From: an uncultured Arcobacter sp.
Lineage (GTDB): Bacteria; Campylobacterota; Campylobacteria; Campylobacterales; Arcobacteraceae
Assembly (NCBI GenBank): GCA_913054415.1
Contig: CAJXII010000025.1
Span: forward strand, 1-13,395
DNA: 13,395 bases
Direction: 5' to 3'
The position numbers and the translations under genes were made by a program. How positions within the stretch are numbered: the stretch's first letter is position 1; every line of letters starts with the position of its first letter. Under the pieces are notes generated by a model, which was not told the DNA's origin, made no database searches, and was given only the letters and a program-made list of their open reading frames with translations. Below are positions 7,483 through 13,395 of this stretch, in pieces.

Positions 7483-8901
7483 TTAAAACTCTAACGCTTT
7501 TTTACGATTTTGTTTTTGTATCTTTTTGATCTCCTCATCACTGTGCAAAATTGCATTGATTTTATATGCTGTATTTGGATCATTTGGAGCATACATCAAA
7601 GCAAAAGTATCTAATATTTGAGCGATTGCATTGGTTCGTGGAGCAAAAACTACACATTTATTTAACATAGCACTATATATAGGTAAAGAGAATGTTTTAT
7701 TTTTAGTTGGTAATATAAAGATATCACAAGCTTTTAGAGCAAAATTATTTACAAATAAGATTTTATCTACTAACTCCAACTCTTGTGCAGATTTTTTTGC
7801 TATATCTAAGTTTTTGTCATCTCCACAAATTACGACTTGATAGTTATCTATAGATATTTTTTGAACTATTTGTAAGAAATCAAAGATTCCATTTTGTATA
7901 AAGTTATTTGCTTTAAATAAGATTATTTTTGTTGTTTTTGGAAGATTGAATTTGTATAAAAACTCTTTTTTTAGTTTTTTCTTTGGTATAGATTCTGATA
8001 ATATCTCTGCTTCGTATTTATTAATAATATCATCAGCACATTTTGCTTGATCTACTACTGTAATAATCTCAGCTGGATTGTTTATATGCCTTAGTTGCTT
8101 GTAGTTTGAATCAAAAAATACAGATAATGTTTCTATATTAAAGCAATTAGCTATATAAAATGGATATGATACAGATGATATAAAAAGATCTAGATTTGCT
8201 AAATGATTTACAAAAGGATCAAACTCTTTATCATCTATAAATTTATAGTTATGCACTGATATATTGGTAAATTTCTCTTTTAGCTCATCTTGTAGTTTAG
8301 AGTTATTTATAAATATTTTAATATCATAAGTTTTGTGTAGGGCTAAGACTAATTGTATAATATTATCACTTTCAAACATACAATTGTTCTGTTTTAAATC
8401 TATTAGATTTATACCTGCTATAGGAGTTTGATTTTGTTCTGTTTGTTTATACTCTTTAAATAAACTCAGATTATCAACTTTATAGTGTGTATCAAATGAG
8501 TTGTTGATAAAATTGTTATACTCTTTTGCTTTATGTTTGGTATATTTAGTAGGGTCAAAAGTAAATTTTTGAAGTTTATCTACAAATGATAACATCCAGT
8601 TTGCTTTGAGATATTTTTCAAATGATATAGCAAAATCTACCCTTTGAACTTGTTTGGCATAAGAGTATAGTGCAAAAAATGATAAATTTCTTAAACTTTG
8701 GTCATACTCTATTATTTGGATAATATTATTTAATCCTTCAAATAACACTTTTGTTTGTTTCTCTATAGAGATTATCAATTTACAATCTGCAAAATGATAA
8801 GTTAGATTTTTAATCGCTGGTATTGTTAATATCACATCTTCAAATGAAGGTGGAAAATGTATAAAAATTGTTTTTGTATCTGTTTTAGTTATAGATTTCA
8901 T
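7483..8901 (-). CDS. Glycosyltransferase-like protein: GT9-like part plus GT4-like C-terminal half
   Basis: This protein of 472 residues sits in an LPS gene cluster and looks like a core glycosyltransferase. Residues 12-275 resemble an ADP-heptose:LPS heptosyltransferase (GT9), with FEDVILTIPAIKNL (20-33) matching the usual LGDVLLTLPAL. Residues 325-472 resemble the nucleotide-sugar-binding half of GT4 enzymes, starting at KIILFKANNFIQNGIFDFL and including DIFILPTKNKTFSLPIYSAM (393-412). Key residues look altered. The GT9 DTGxxHLA motif reads SVSYPFYIA. The GT4 E-x7-E motif has K402 and S410. It may therefore be a divergent or non-catalytic protein. No signal peptide is visible. The ATG lies within the end of the acyltransferase gene (17-base overlap) and has no clear ribosome binding site, suggesting coupled translation. 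Confidence 0.65.
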   Translation of the reverse strand: MKSITKTDTKTIFIHFPPSFEDVILTIPAIKNLTYHFADCKLIISIEKQTKVLFEGLNNIIQIIEYDQSLRNLSFFALYSYAKQVQRVDFAISFEKYLKANWMLSFVDKLQKFTFDPTKYTKHKAKEYNNFINNSFDTHYKVDNLSLFKEYKQTEQNQTPIAGINLIDLKQNNCMFESDNIIQLVLALHKTYDIKIFINNSKLQDELKEKFTNISVHNYKFIDDKEFDPFVNHLANLDLFISSVSYPFYIANCFNIETLSVFFDSNYKQLRHINNPAEIITVVDQAKCADDIINKYEAEILSESIPKKKLKKEFLYKFNLPKTTKIILFKANNFIQNGIFDFLQIVQKISIDNYQVVICGDDKNLDIAKKSAQELELVDKILFVNNFALKACDIFILPTKNKTFSLPIYSAMLNKCVVFAPRTNAIAQILDTFALMYAPNDPNTAYKINAILHSDEEIKKIQKQNRKKALEF

Positions 8902-9778
8902 TGTTTATCGCCTTAAATCTTCTATGTTGCCAAAACCAATCATCTGGTTTGTCAAATATTTGTTTGGTTAATATATCAAATTGCAACTGCAATATTTGAG
9001 ATATTTTTTCATCTTTTGATCCTGTAAAATCTTGTGGGTCTATAGGATTTTCAAATTTGACTGTGTATTGTCTAAAATCATCTTTGATAAATGCTACTGG
9101 GATTATTAGAGCATTGGTTTGCACCGCTAATCTAGCAGTAGAATCTATAAGGTAAGTCTGTTTTTTTAAGAAATACCCTAAAACTCCATTTTTGCTATTG
9201 ATATGTTGATCGATCGCTAAGCCTATTATTCTTCCAGATTTTAAAGCTTTAACCAAGCCTTTTGCGCTACCTTTTTTAGGTAACATCTCAGAGTTGTGTT
9301 TGATCCTATTTTGTTCCATCTCATCATTGAGATATTTGTTTTCAAGTTTTCTTCCAACCATAGTGGTTGGTTTGTATTTTAATGATATAAATGATGTAAT
9401 ATATTCCCAGTTGCCATAGTGTGAAGAGATTAGGATTATTTTTCTATCTTGTTTAATAGCATTTAGAATAATATCTTCATTTTGAACTGTTATTTTTTGC
9501 TCTATTTTTTCAAGATCTAAAGTTGGATTTTCTATGAATTCATATAGATTATATACTAGATTTTTGTATGAGTTTTTTATAATCTCATATTTTCTTTTTT
9601 CATCTATTGTATTCTCATATACAAAATCAAGATTTGCTTTTGCAATTTTTTTATGTTTTATATCTACTAAATATACTATATTTACAACAATATCAAGGAA
9701 GTATCTTATAAGTTTAGTAGGCAAAGCTAACACTACAAACTTAAAGCCCTTGTATAGTAAATAAAAAAAATAATCCAC
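8885..9778 (-). CDS. Lipid A biosynthesis (LpxL/HtrB-like) acyltransferase
   Basis: Enzymes of this family add secondary acyl chains to Kdo-lipid A at the inner face of the inner membrane. The protein has 297 residues. Its N-terminal hydrophobic segment (about 4-38) is the usual membrane anchor. The catalytic HX4E is at H120-E125 in LISSHYGNWEY. The MVGRKLENKYL stretch (140-150) and the GLAIDQHINSKNG block (186-198) are family features, as is the ending PDDWFWQHRRFK (278-289). Which acyl position it serves cannot be told. The start is GTG, with AAGG at 9790-9793 about 11 bases upstream, slightly far. It follows kdsA by 13 bases and overlaps the next gene by 17, which fits an operon for Kdo-lipid A. 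Confidence 0.85.
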   Translation of the reverse strand: MDYFFYLLYKGFKFVVLALPTKLIRYFLDIVVNIVYLVDIKHKKIAKANLDFVYENTIDEKRKYEIIKNSYKNLVYNLYEFIENPTLDLEKIEQKITVQNEDIILNAIKQDRKIILISSHYGNWEYITSFISLKYKPTTMVGRKLENKYLNDEMEQNRIKHNSEMLPKKGSAKGLVKALKSGRIIGLAIDQHINSKNGVLGYFLKKQTYLIDSTARLAVQTNALIIPVAFIKDDFRQYTVKFENPIDPQDFTGSKDEKISQILQLQFDILTKQIFDKPDDWFWQHRRFKAINNEIYN

Positions 9779-9791
9779 TATTTTTAAAACC

Positions 9792-10577
9792 TTATCTTAT
9801 AGATTTAAGTATATCTTTGAAATCTTTTAGATATATCATATTTGGCCCATCACTAAGTGCCTCTTCAGGGTTTTCATGAACCTCAAAGAAAAAGCCATCT
9901 ACACCAACAGCATTGGCAAGTTTTGCCATATATGGAGCATATTTTCTATCCCCTCCACTTTTACCACCTAGTGCAGATGGTTTTTGAGTAGAGTGTGTTA
10001 CATCCATAATCACAGGATAACCGAACTCTTTCATATCTATAATTTGTCTAAAATCCACTACTAAGTTGCCAAGACCAAACATACTACCTCTTTCAGTTAG
10101 CATTATTTTATCATTTCCACTCTCTTTTACTTTTGTTAGTGGATGAATCATATCTTTACCATCTAAAAATTGTGCTTTTTTAATATTGACAATTCGATTA
10201 GTTTTGGCTGTGGCTATTAGTAAATCTGTTTGCCTACATAAAAAAGCTGGTATTTGAATAATATCAATTATATCCGCTAAAGCTGGTGCTTGAGAACTTT
10301 CGTGAATATCAGTTGTAAGTGGAAGATTAAATTCTTTTTTTACTCTTTCTAATATTCTAAGACCCTCTTGTAGTCCTGGTCCTCTATAACTAGATAGTGA
10401 AGTTCTGTTTGCTTTATCAAAACTAGCTTTAAATATATATGTGAAATCTAATTCTTCTGTGATTTTTTTGATATTTTCTGCTAGGTGCATTACCATAGAT
10501 TCACTCTCTATAACACACGGACCACTTAGGATAAACTTTTTCTCTTTTAATTTTTTGTATAATTCTTCACTTTTCAT
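9792..10577 (-). CDS. kdsA: 3-deoxy-8-phosphooctulonate (Kdo-8-P) synthase
   Basis: This cytoplasmic enzyme condenses phosphoenolpyruvate with arabinose-5-phosphate to Kdo-8-phosphate, the committed step of Kdo synthesis. All 261 residues fit the family: FILSGPCVIES (15-25), FKASFDKANRTS (49-60), TDIHESSQAPALADIIDIIQ (89-108), AQFLDGKDM (135-143), MLTERGSMFG and DVTHSTQKPSA. The cysteine C21 with H195, E232 and D243 matches in spacing the metal ligands C11, H185, E222 and D233 of the Aquifex enzyme, so this is the metal-dependent class. The E. coli class has Asn in place of the Cys. AAAGGA 6 bases before the ATG supports the start. It lies 10 bases after kdsD, the gene for the preceding step. 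Confidence 0.97.
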   Translation of the reverse strand: MKSEELYKKLKEKKFILSGPCVIESESMVMHLAENIKKITEELDFTYIFKASFDKANRTSLSSYRGPGLQEGLRILERVKKEFNLPLTTDIHESSQAPALADIIDIIQIPAFLCRQTDLLIATAKTNRIVNIKKAQFLDGKDMIHPLTKVKESGNDKIMLTERGSMFGLGNLVVDFRQIIDMKEFGYPVIMDVTHSTQKPSALGGKSGGDRKYAPYMAKLANAVGVDGFFFEVHENPEEALSDGPNMIYLKDFKDILKSIR

Positions 10578-10587
10578 TTTATTTCCT

Positions 10588-11538
10588 TTATATTCCTAAA
10601 TCATACATTTGAACGATACCTATGAAGATATCATTTTCATCTACTACTAAAAGTGAATTGATTTTGTTTTCACTCATAATATCACTAGCTGTAGTAAGTT
10701 TAGCATCTTTTGATATTGTTTTTGGATTTTTACTCATCAGATCTTTTGCTATTAAACTAAAAAAATTATTCTCTTTAGTTTCCATAGCTCGTCTTATATC
10801 TCCATCTGTAATAATTCCTTTTATTTTATTGTCATCCATAATCACAACTAAACCAGATTTTCCATCAGTGATAGTTGATATGATATGTTTAATATTGGTA
10901 TTTTCATCACAAATAGGTAAATTTTCTTTTTTCATCACATTTTCAACTTTTGTTAAAAGTCTTCTTCCCAAACTTCCACCTGGATGGAATTTTGCAAAAT
11001 TTTCATCTTTAAAATCTCTTAATTTCATCAAGGCTACAGCGATTGCATCACCCATTACCAATGTTGCTGTTGTAGAACTTGTAGGTGCAAGTTGTAAAGG
11101 ACATGCCTCTTTTTGGACAGCTATATTTAGATGGTATGTTGTATTTTGTGCCAATGTTGATGATGGATTTCCACTCATAGAGATAGTGATATTACCTTGT
11201 GTTTGTAAAAATGGGATGATTTTCAAAACTTCATCAGTTTCTCCAGAGTTTGAGATCAAAAGGATAATATCGTTTTTTTCTATCATACCAAGATCACCAT
11301 GATAAGCCTCTCCTGGATGTAGAAAAAAACTAGGTGTTCCAGTGCTTGCAAGTGTTGCAGCTATTTTTTTACCAATAAGCCCTGATTTTCCCATACCACA
11401 GATGATAAATTTACCACTACATTGAACTATTTCATTGACTGCATTTTTAAAATCATCTGTAAGCAAAGATGATAGATTTGCAATCTCTTTTGATTCTATT
11501 TCAAAAACTTCTTTTGCTATATTGTTTAGATCTAACAT
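10588..11538 (-). CDS. kdsD: D-arabinose-5-phosphate isomerase (SIS domain plus two CBS domains)
   Basis: This enzyme converts ribulose-5-phosphate to arabinose-5-phosphate, the substrate of KdsA. The 316 residues fit the family. The SIS domain runs from about 40 to 175 with ICGMGKSGLIGKKIAATLAS (46-65), HPGEAYHGDLG (74-84), SNSGETDE (96-103) and APTSSTTATL (151-160). FHPGGSLGRRLL (184-195) links it to two CBS domains (about 200-255 and 265-316). The protein ends in YDLGI, as usual. KpsF/GutQ paralogues share this build, but the position directly before kdsA favours KdsD. It starts 8 bases after the ugd stop, and the AGGGG upstream overlaps that stop. The CBS pair is often regulatory, but the ligand is unknown. 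Confidence 0.95.
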   Translation of the reverse strand: MLDLNNIAKEVFEIESKEIANLSSLLTDDFKNAVNEIVQCSGKFIICGMGKSGLIGKKIAATLASTGTPSFFLHPGEAYHGDLGMIEKNDIILLISNSGETDEVLKIIPFLQTQGNITISMSGNPSSTLAQNTTYHLNIAVQKEACPLQLAPTSSTTATLVMGDAIAVALMKLRDFKDENFAKFHPGGSLGRRLLTKVENVMKKENLPICDENTNIKHIISTITDGKSGLVVIMDDNKIKGIITDGDIRRAMETKENNFFSLIAKDLMSKNPKTISKDAKLTTASDIMSENKINSLLVVDENDIFIGIVQMYDLGI

Positions 11539-11546
11539 TTTTACCC

Positions 11547-12743
11547 CTAACTATCACTATTGAAAATATCTCTAGTATAGACTTTATCTTTGACATCTAA
11601 AATATCTGAATGTAATCTATTTGCTACTATAACATCACTTATTTTTTTGAATTGGTCAAGATCTTTTATCACTTTTGAACCAAAAAAATTATCCTCTTGT
11701 AAAGCTGGTTCATATACTACAACCTCTACACCTTTAGCTTTTATTCGCTTCATAATACCTTGTATTGCACTTGATCTAAAATTATCACTATCCTCTTTCA
11801 TCACAAGACGATAAACTCCAACTACCTTATCAGCAGATGTAGAAACACTTGTAGATAACTTTTTGATAATAGAATCCGCAATAAAATCTTTTCTTGTGCT
11901 GTTTGCTTCAACAATAGCACTGATTAGATTACAAGGCACATCAGCATAATTTGCTCTTAGTTGTTTTGTATCTTTTGGTAAACAATATCCACCATAACCA
12001 AAGCTAGGATTGTTGTAGTGTGTCCCTATTCTAGGATCAAGCCCTACTCCCTCTATGATTTGCTGTGCATTTAGATTATGTGTTTGAGCATAAGAATCTA
12101 GTTCATTAAAATATGCTACTCTCATAGCAAGATATGTATTTGCAAAAAGTTTAATTGCTTCTGCTTCTGTTGAATCTGTAAATAAAATATCTATATTTTC
12201 TTTTAAAGCACCCTGAGCTAAAAGTTGAGCAAACTGCTGGGCTCTTTTGCTTTTTTCACCCACTATTATTCTACTTGGATAAAGATTATCATACAAAGCT
12301 TTACCCTCTCTTAAAAATTCAGGTGAAAATATTATATTTGAAGTGTTGTATTTCTCTCTTAATTGCTTGGTATATCCTACTGGAATAGTTGATTTGATCA
12401 CCATAGTTGTATCTGGATTGATCTCTAAAACATCTTGGATTACAAACTCTATACTTTTAGTATTGAAAAAATTTGTTTGTGGATCATAATCTGTTGGGGT
12501 TGCTATGATTACAAAATCAGCACCTTCGTAAGCTTGTTTTTTATCTAATGTTGCTGTAAAATTAAGATCATCCTTTAAAAGATACTCTTCTATCTCTTTA
12601 TCTTCTATAGGTGATTGTTTATTTTGAAGCATTTGAACTTTTTGTGGTATAATATCTAATGCTATAACTTCGTTATGTTGAGCTAATAGTATTCCATTTG
12701 ACAACCCAACATAACCTGTCCCTGCTATTGCAATTTTTGCCAT
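11547..12743 (-). CDS. ugd: UDP-glucose 6-dehydrogenase
   Basis: This enzyme oxidises UDP-glucose to UDP-glucuronate with two NAD+, for uronic acids or derived sugars in surface glycans. The 398 residues match the short bacterial form. The Rossmann motif GTGYVG is at 8-13, followed by the acidic D30 that binds the NAD ribose. STIPVGYT (118-125) and FSPEFLREGKAL (139-150) come next. KLFANTYLAMRVAYFNELD (198-216) covers the catalytic Lys-Asn region. GYGGYCLPKDTKQL (249-262) carries the catalytic C254. The C-terminal UDP-binding domain contains GVYRLVMKEDSDNFRSSA (309-326). ATG has AAGGA 5 bases upstream and TATAAT further up. It is the first gene of the seven-gene minus-strand operon; its product could feed a uronic acid into LPS core or capsule. 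Confidence 0.95.
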   Translation of the reverse strand: MAKIAIAGTGYVGLSNGILLAQHNEVIALDIIPQKVQMLQNKQSPIEDKEIEEYLLKDDLNFTATLDKKQAYEGADFVIIATPTDYDPQTNFFNTKSIEFVIQDVLEINPDTTMVIKSTIPVGYTKQLREKYNTSNIIFSPEFLREGKALYDNLYPSRIIVGEKSKRAQQFAQLLAQGALKENIDILFTDSTEAEAIKLFANTYLAMRVAYFNELDSYAQTHNLNAQQIIEGVGLDPRIGTHYNNPSFGYGGYCLPKDTKQLRANYADVPCNLISAIVEANSTRKDFIADSIIKKLSTSVSTSADKVVGVYRLVMKEDSDNFRSSAIQGIMKRIKAKGVEVVVYEPALQEDNFFGSKVIKDLDQFKKISDVIVANRLHSDILDVKDKVYTRDIFNSDS

Positions 12744-12748
12744 AATTA

Positions 12749-12776
12749 TCCTTATAGTATATTTTGGTTGATTATA
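12749..12776 (-). promoter_or_regulatory. Promoter and ribosome binding site of the ugd-kds operon
   Basis: On the minus strand, TATAAT (complement of 12771-12776) follows TTTTTTAG, and AAGGA (complement of 12749-12753) lies 5 bases from the ugd ATG. No other convincing promoter is seen between the seven genes, which are at most 13 bases apart, so this one probably drives all of them. The rest of the spacer up to 12948 shows no gene, hairpin with T-run, or repeat that I can support. Confidence 0.6.
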
Positions 12777-12948
12777 CTAAAAAATATATAACAATATGAT
12801 AAAAATAAAATATATCTTGGTGTTTGAGCTTTATATAGCTTATTTGGGGCTATTTTCACGGACTTAAGGATTTGTTAGCACTTGAATTACTCGTAATGTT
12901 TCCACATTCTATAAATCTTTATTATTTTATCTTTTTTGCTAGGTTTTG

Positions 12949-13176
12949 TTACAACTCCAATATTTCTAGCTCTTCAATTCTCTTAAAGTGTTTTAAATTA
13001 TTTGTAAATAAAATAGCTTTATTAGAAATAGCAATACTAGCTATTATCAAATCCATATCAGCTATAATATTACCTTGTTTTTTGAGTTTAGCTTTTGATT
13101 TAGCAAATATTTTACTTGATTGTTTATCAAACTGTAATATTTTAAAATTATCTAAAAAAGGTAAATATACTATCAA
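12949..13176 (-). pseudogene. VapC-like PIN-domain toxin lacking its N-terminus
   Basis: VapC toxins are PIN-domain ribonucleases of about 130 residues; this frame keeps only the last 75. The C-terminal pattern is clear: KILQFDKQSSKIFAKSKAKL (12-31), then GNIIADMDLIIASIAI (35-50) with the conserved D42, then ILFTNNLKHFKRI (55-67). The opening that carries the first catalytic Asp (LDTN) and the Glu of the second helix is missing, so it should be inactive. The nominal start is TTG at 13176 with no ribosome binding site; the frame stays open to about 13213, but the sequence there belongs to another gene's tail on the plus strand. No VapB antitoxin gene is present nearby. It is a decayed toxin-antitoxin remnant. 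Confidence 0.65.
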
Positions 13177-13280
13177 CCAACAGAGATTTGGAAAAAGAAG
13201 TTGAAAAAGGAGCTAAGATGTTAAGTGTAAATGTTGAAAAGACACCATTTTATCGAATGGGTATGAAAGATGCCCACTAA
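13146..13280 (+). pseudogene. 3' remnant of an unidentified plus-strand gene
   Basis: A plus-strand frame is open from 13146 to TAA at 13278-13280. From about 13182 it reads like a real protein end: RDLEKEVEKGAKM, a charged helix, then LSVNVEKTPFYRMGMKDAH. I do not recognise the family. The first part of the frame overlaps the PIN-domain remnant on the other strand, so the true sequence probably begins between 13155 and 13185. Inside it, AAGGAG (13207-13212) lies 5 bases before ATG at 13218, which could by itself start a 20-residue peptide. I favour a headless gene tail. Confidence 0.4.
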
Positions 13281-13351
13281 ATTATTAATTTATAGAGTTT
13301 AACTTACAACTATTAATAAAAAAAATATGAAAATTACGATAAAATCGTCAA

Positions 13352-13357
13352 TATAAT
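13352..13357 (+). promoter_or_regulatory. -10 box of the gene starting at 13377
   Basis: TATAAT lies 19 bases before the ATG, so the leader would be short. A small inverted repeat, ACGAT-AAA-ATCGT at 13336-13348, sits just upstream, between the -10 and -35 positions, where an operator could lie; it may equally be chance. Confidence 0.45.
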
Positions 13358-13376
13358 TAAAAAATAGGCAAATATC

Positions 13377-13395
13377 ATGTTAAAACGCTTCTCTA
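13377..13395 (+). CDS. 5' end of a gene running off the window
   Basis: ATG at 13377 opens the frame MLKRFS and continues past the window edge. A TAGG site at 13365-13368 and a TATAAT box at 13352-13357 support a real start. Six codons do not allow a family to be named. Confidence 0.45.

Noticed and set aside
10622..11302. Long plus-strand reading frame of 226 codons
   Set aside because: It is the reverse shadow of kdsD, whose SIS and CBS motifs are unmistakable.
10588..11538. GutQ or KpsF instead of KdsD
   Set aside because: The domain build is the same, but the position directly before kdsA in a Kdo operon favours the housekeeping isomerase.
12820..12900. Possible integron attC-like site around the TTTGTTAGCAC stretch (12870-12880)
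   Set aside because: The bases resemble part of attC sites, but GTTAGCA does not fit GTTRRRY, no matching partner box stands at the right distance, and no cassette structure is present.
12872..13204. Plus-strand reading frame of 110 codons at the right edge
   Set aside because: It is hydrophobic, runs opposite the recognisable PIN-domain remnant and shows no family features.

Overview
The window is AT-rich throughout and has the look of a Campylobacterota (Epsilonproteobacteria) chromosome. The signs are a MagIII-type DNA glycosylase like that of Helicobacter pylori, TATAAT-like -10 boxes without clear -35 boxes, A-rich ribosome binding sites (AAAGG/AAGGA), some TTG/GTG starts, and a Gram-negative Kdo/lipid A gene set. 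The genus cannot be settled by reading alone.

Left part (1-6456, plus strand). The tail of an unidentified gene is followed by a magIII-like 3-methyladenine glycosylase gene and by glnS. The glutaminyl-tRNA synthetase carries a GatB/YqeY-type tail. Next is an AAA-ATPase/PD-(D/E)XK nuclease-like gene whose start codon is one base out of frame with its body at an A8 run. Beyond it, the 3' tail of a minus-strand gene lies head to head with an EamA-type exporter gene that has lost its 5' end. The last gene here is an intact membrane protein of the nucleoside-recognition (Gate) type, started by TTG.

Right part (6475-12743, minus strand). Seven closely packed genes read ugd > kdsD > kdsA > lpxL/htrB-like acyltransferase > glycosyltransferase-like protein > EF-hand secreted protein > LysE/RhtB exporter. 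A TATAAT box and an AAGGA site lie in front of ugd. The core of the operon makes the Kdo precursor (KdsD: ribulose-5-P to arabinose-5-P; KdsA: arabinose-5-P plus PEP to Kdo-8-P), acylates lipid A, supplies UDP-glucuronate and probably modifies the LPS core or another surface glycan. The EF-hand protein and the LysE exporter look like passengers.

Right edge (12744-13395). A 205-base spacer is followed by a headless VapC-like PIN-domain remnant on the minus strand. It abuts the headless tail of another gene on the plus strand. A new gene with its own TATAAT box starts at 13377 and runs off the window.

I see no complete new defence or mobile system. The points most worth a second look are the A8 frameshift in the nuclease-like gene, two scars that each join headless remnants of opposed genes, and a glycosyltransferase made of a GT9-like part and a GT4-like part in which the signature catalytic residues of both appear to be replaced. 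No tRNA, rRNA, CRISPR array or insertion sequence was recognised.
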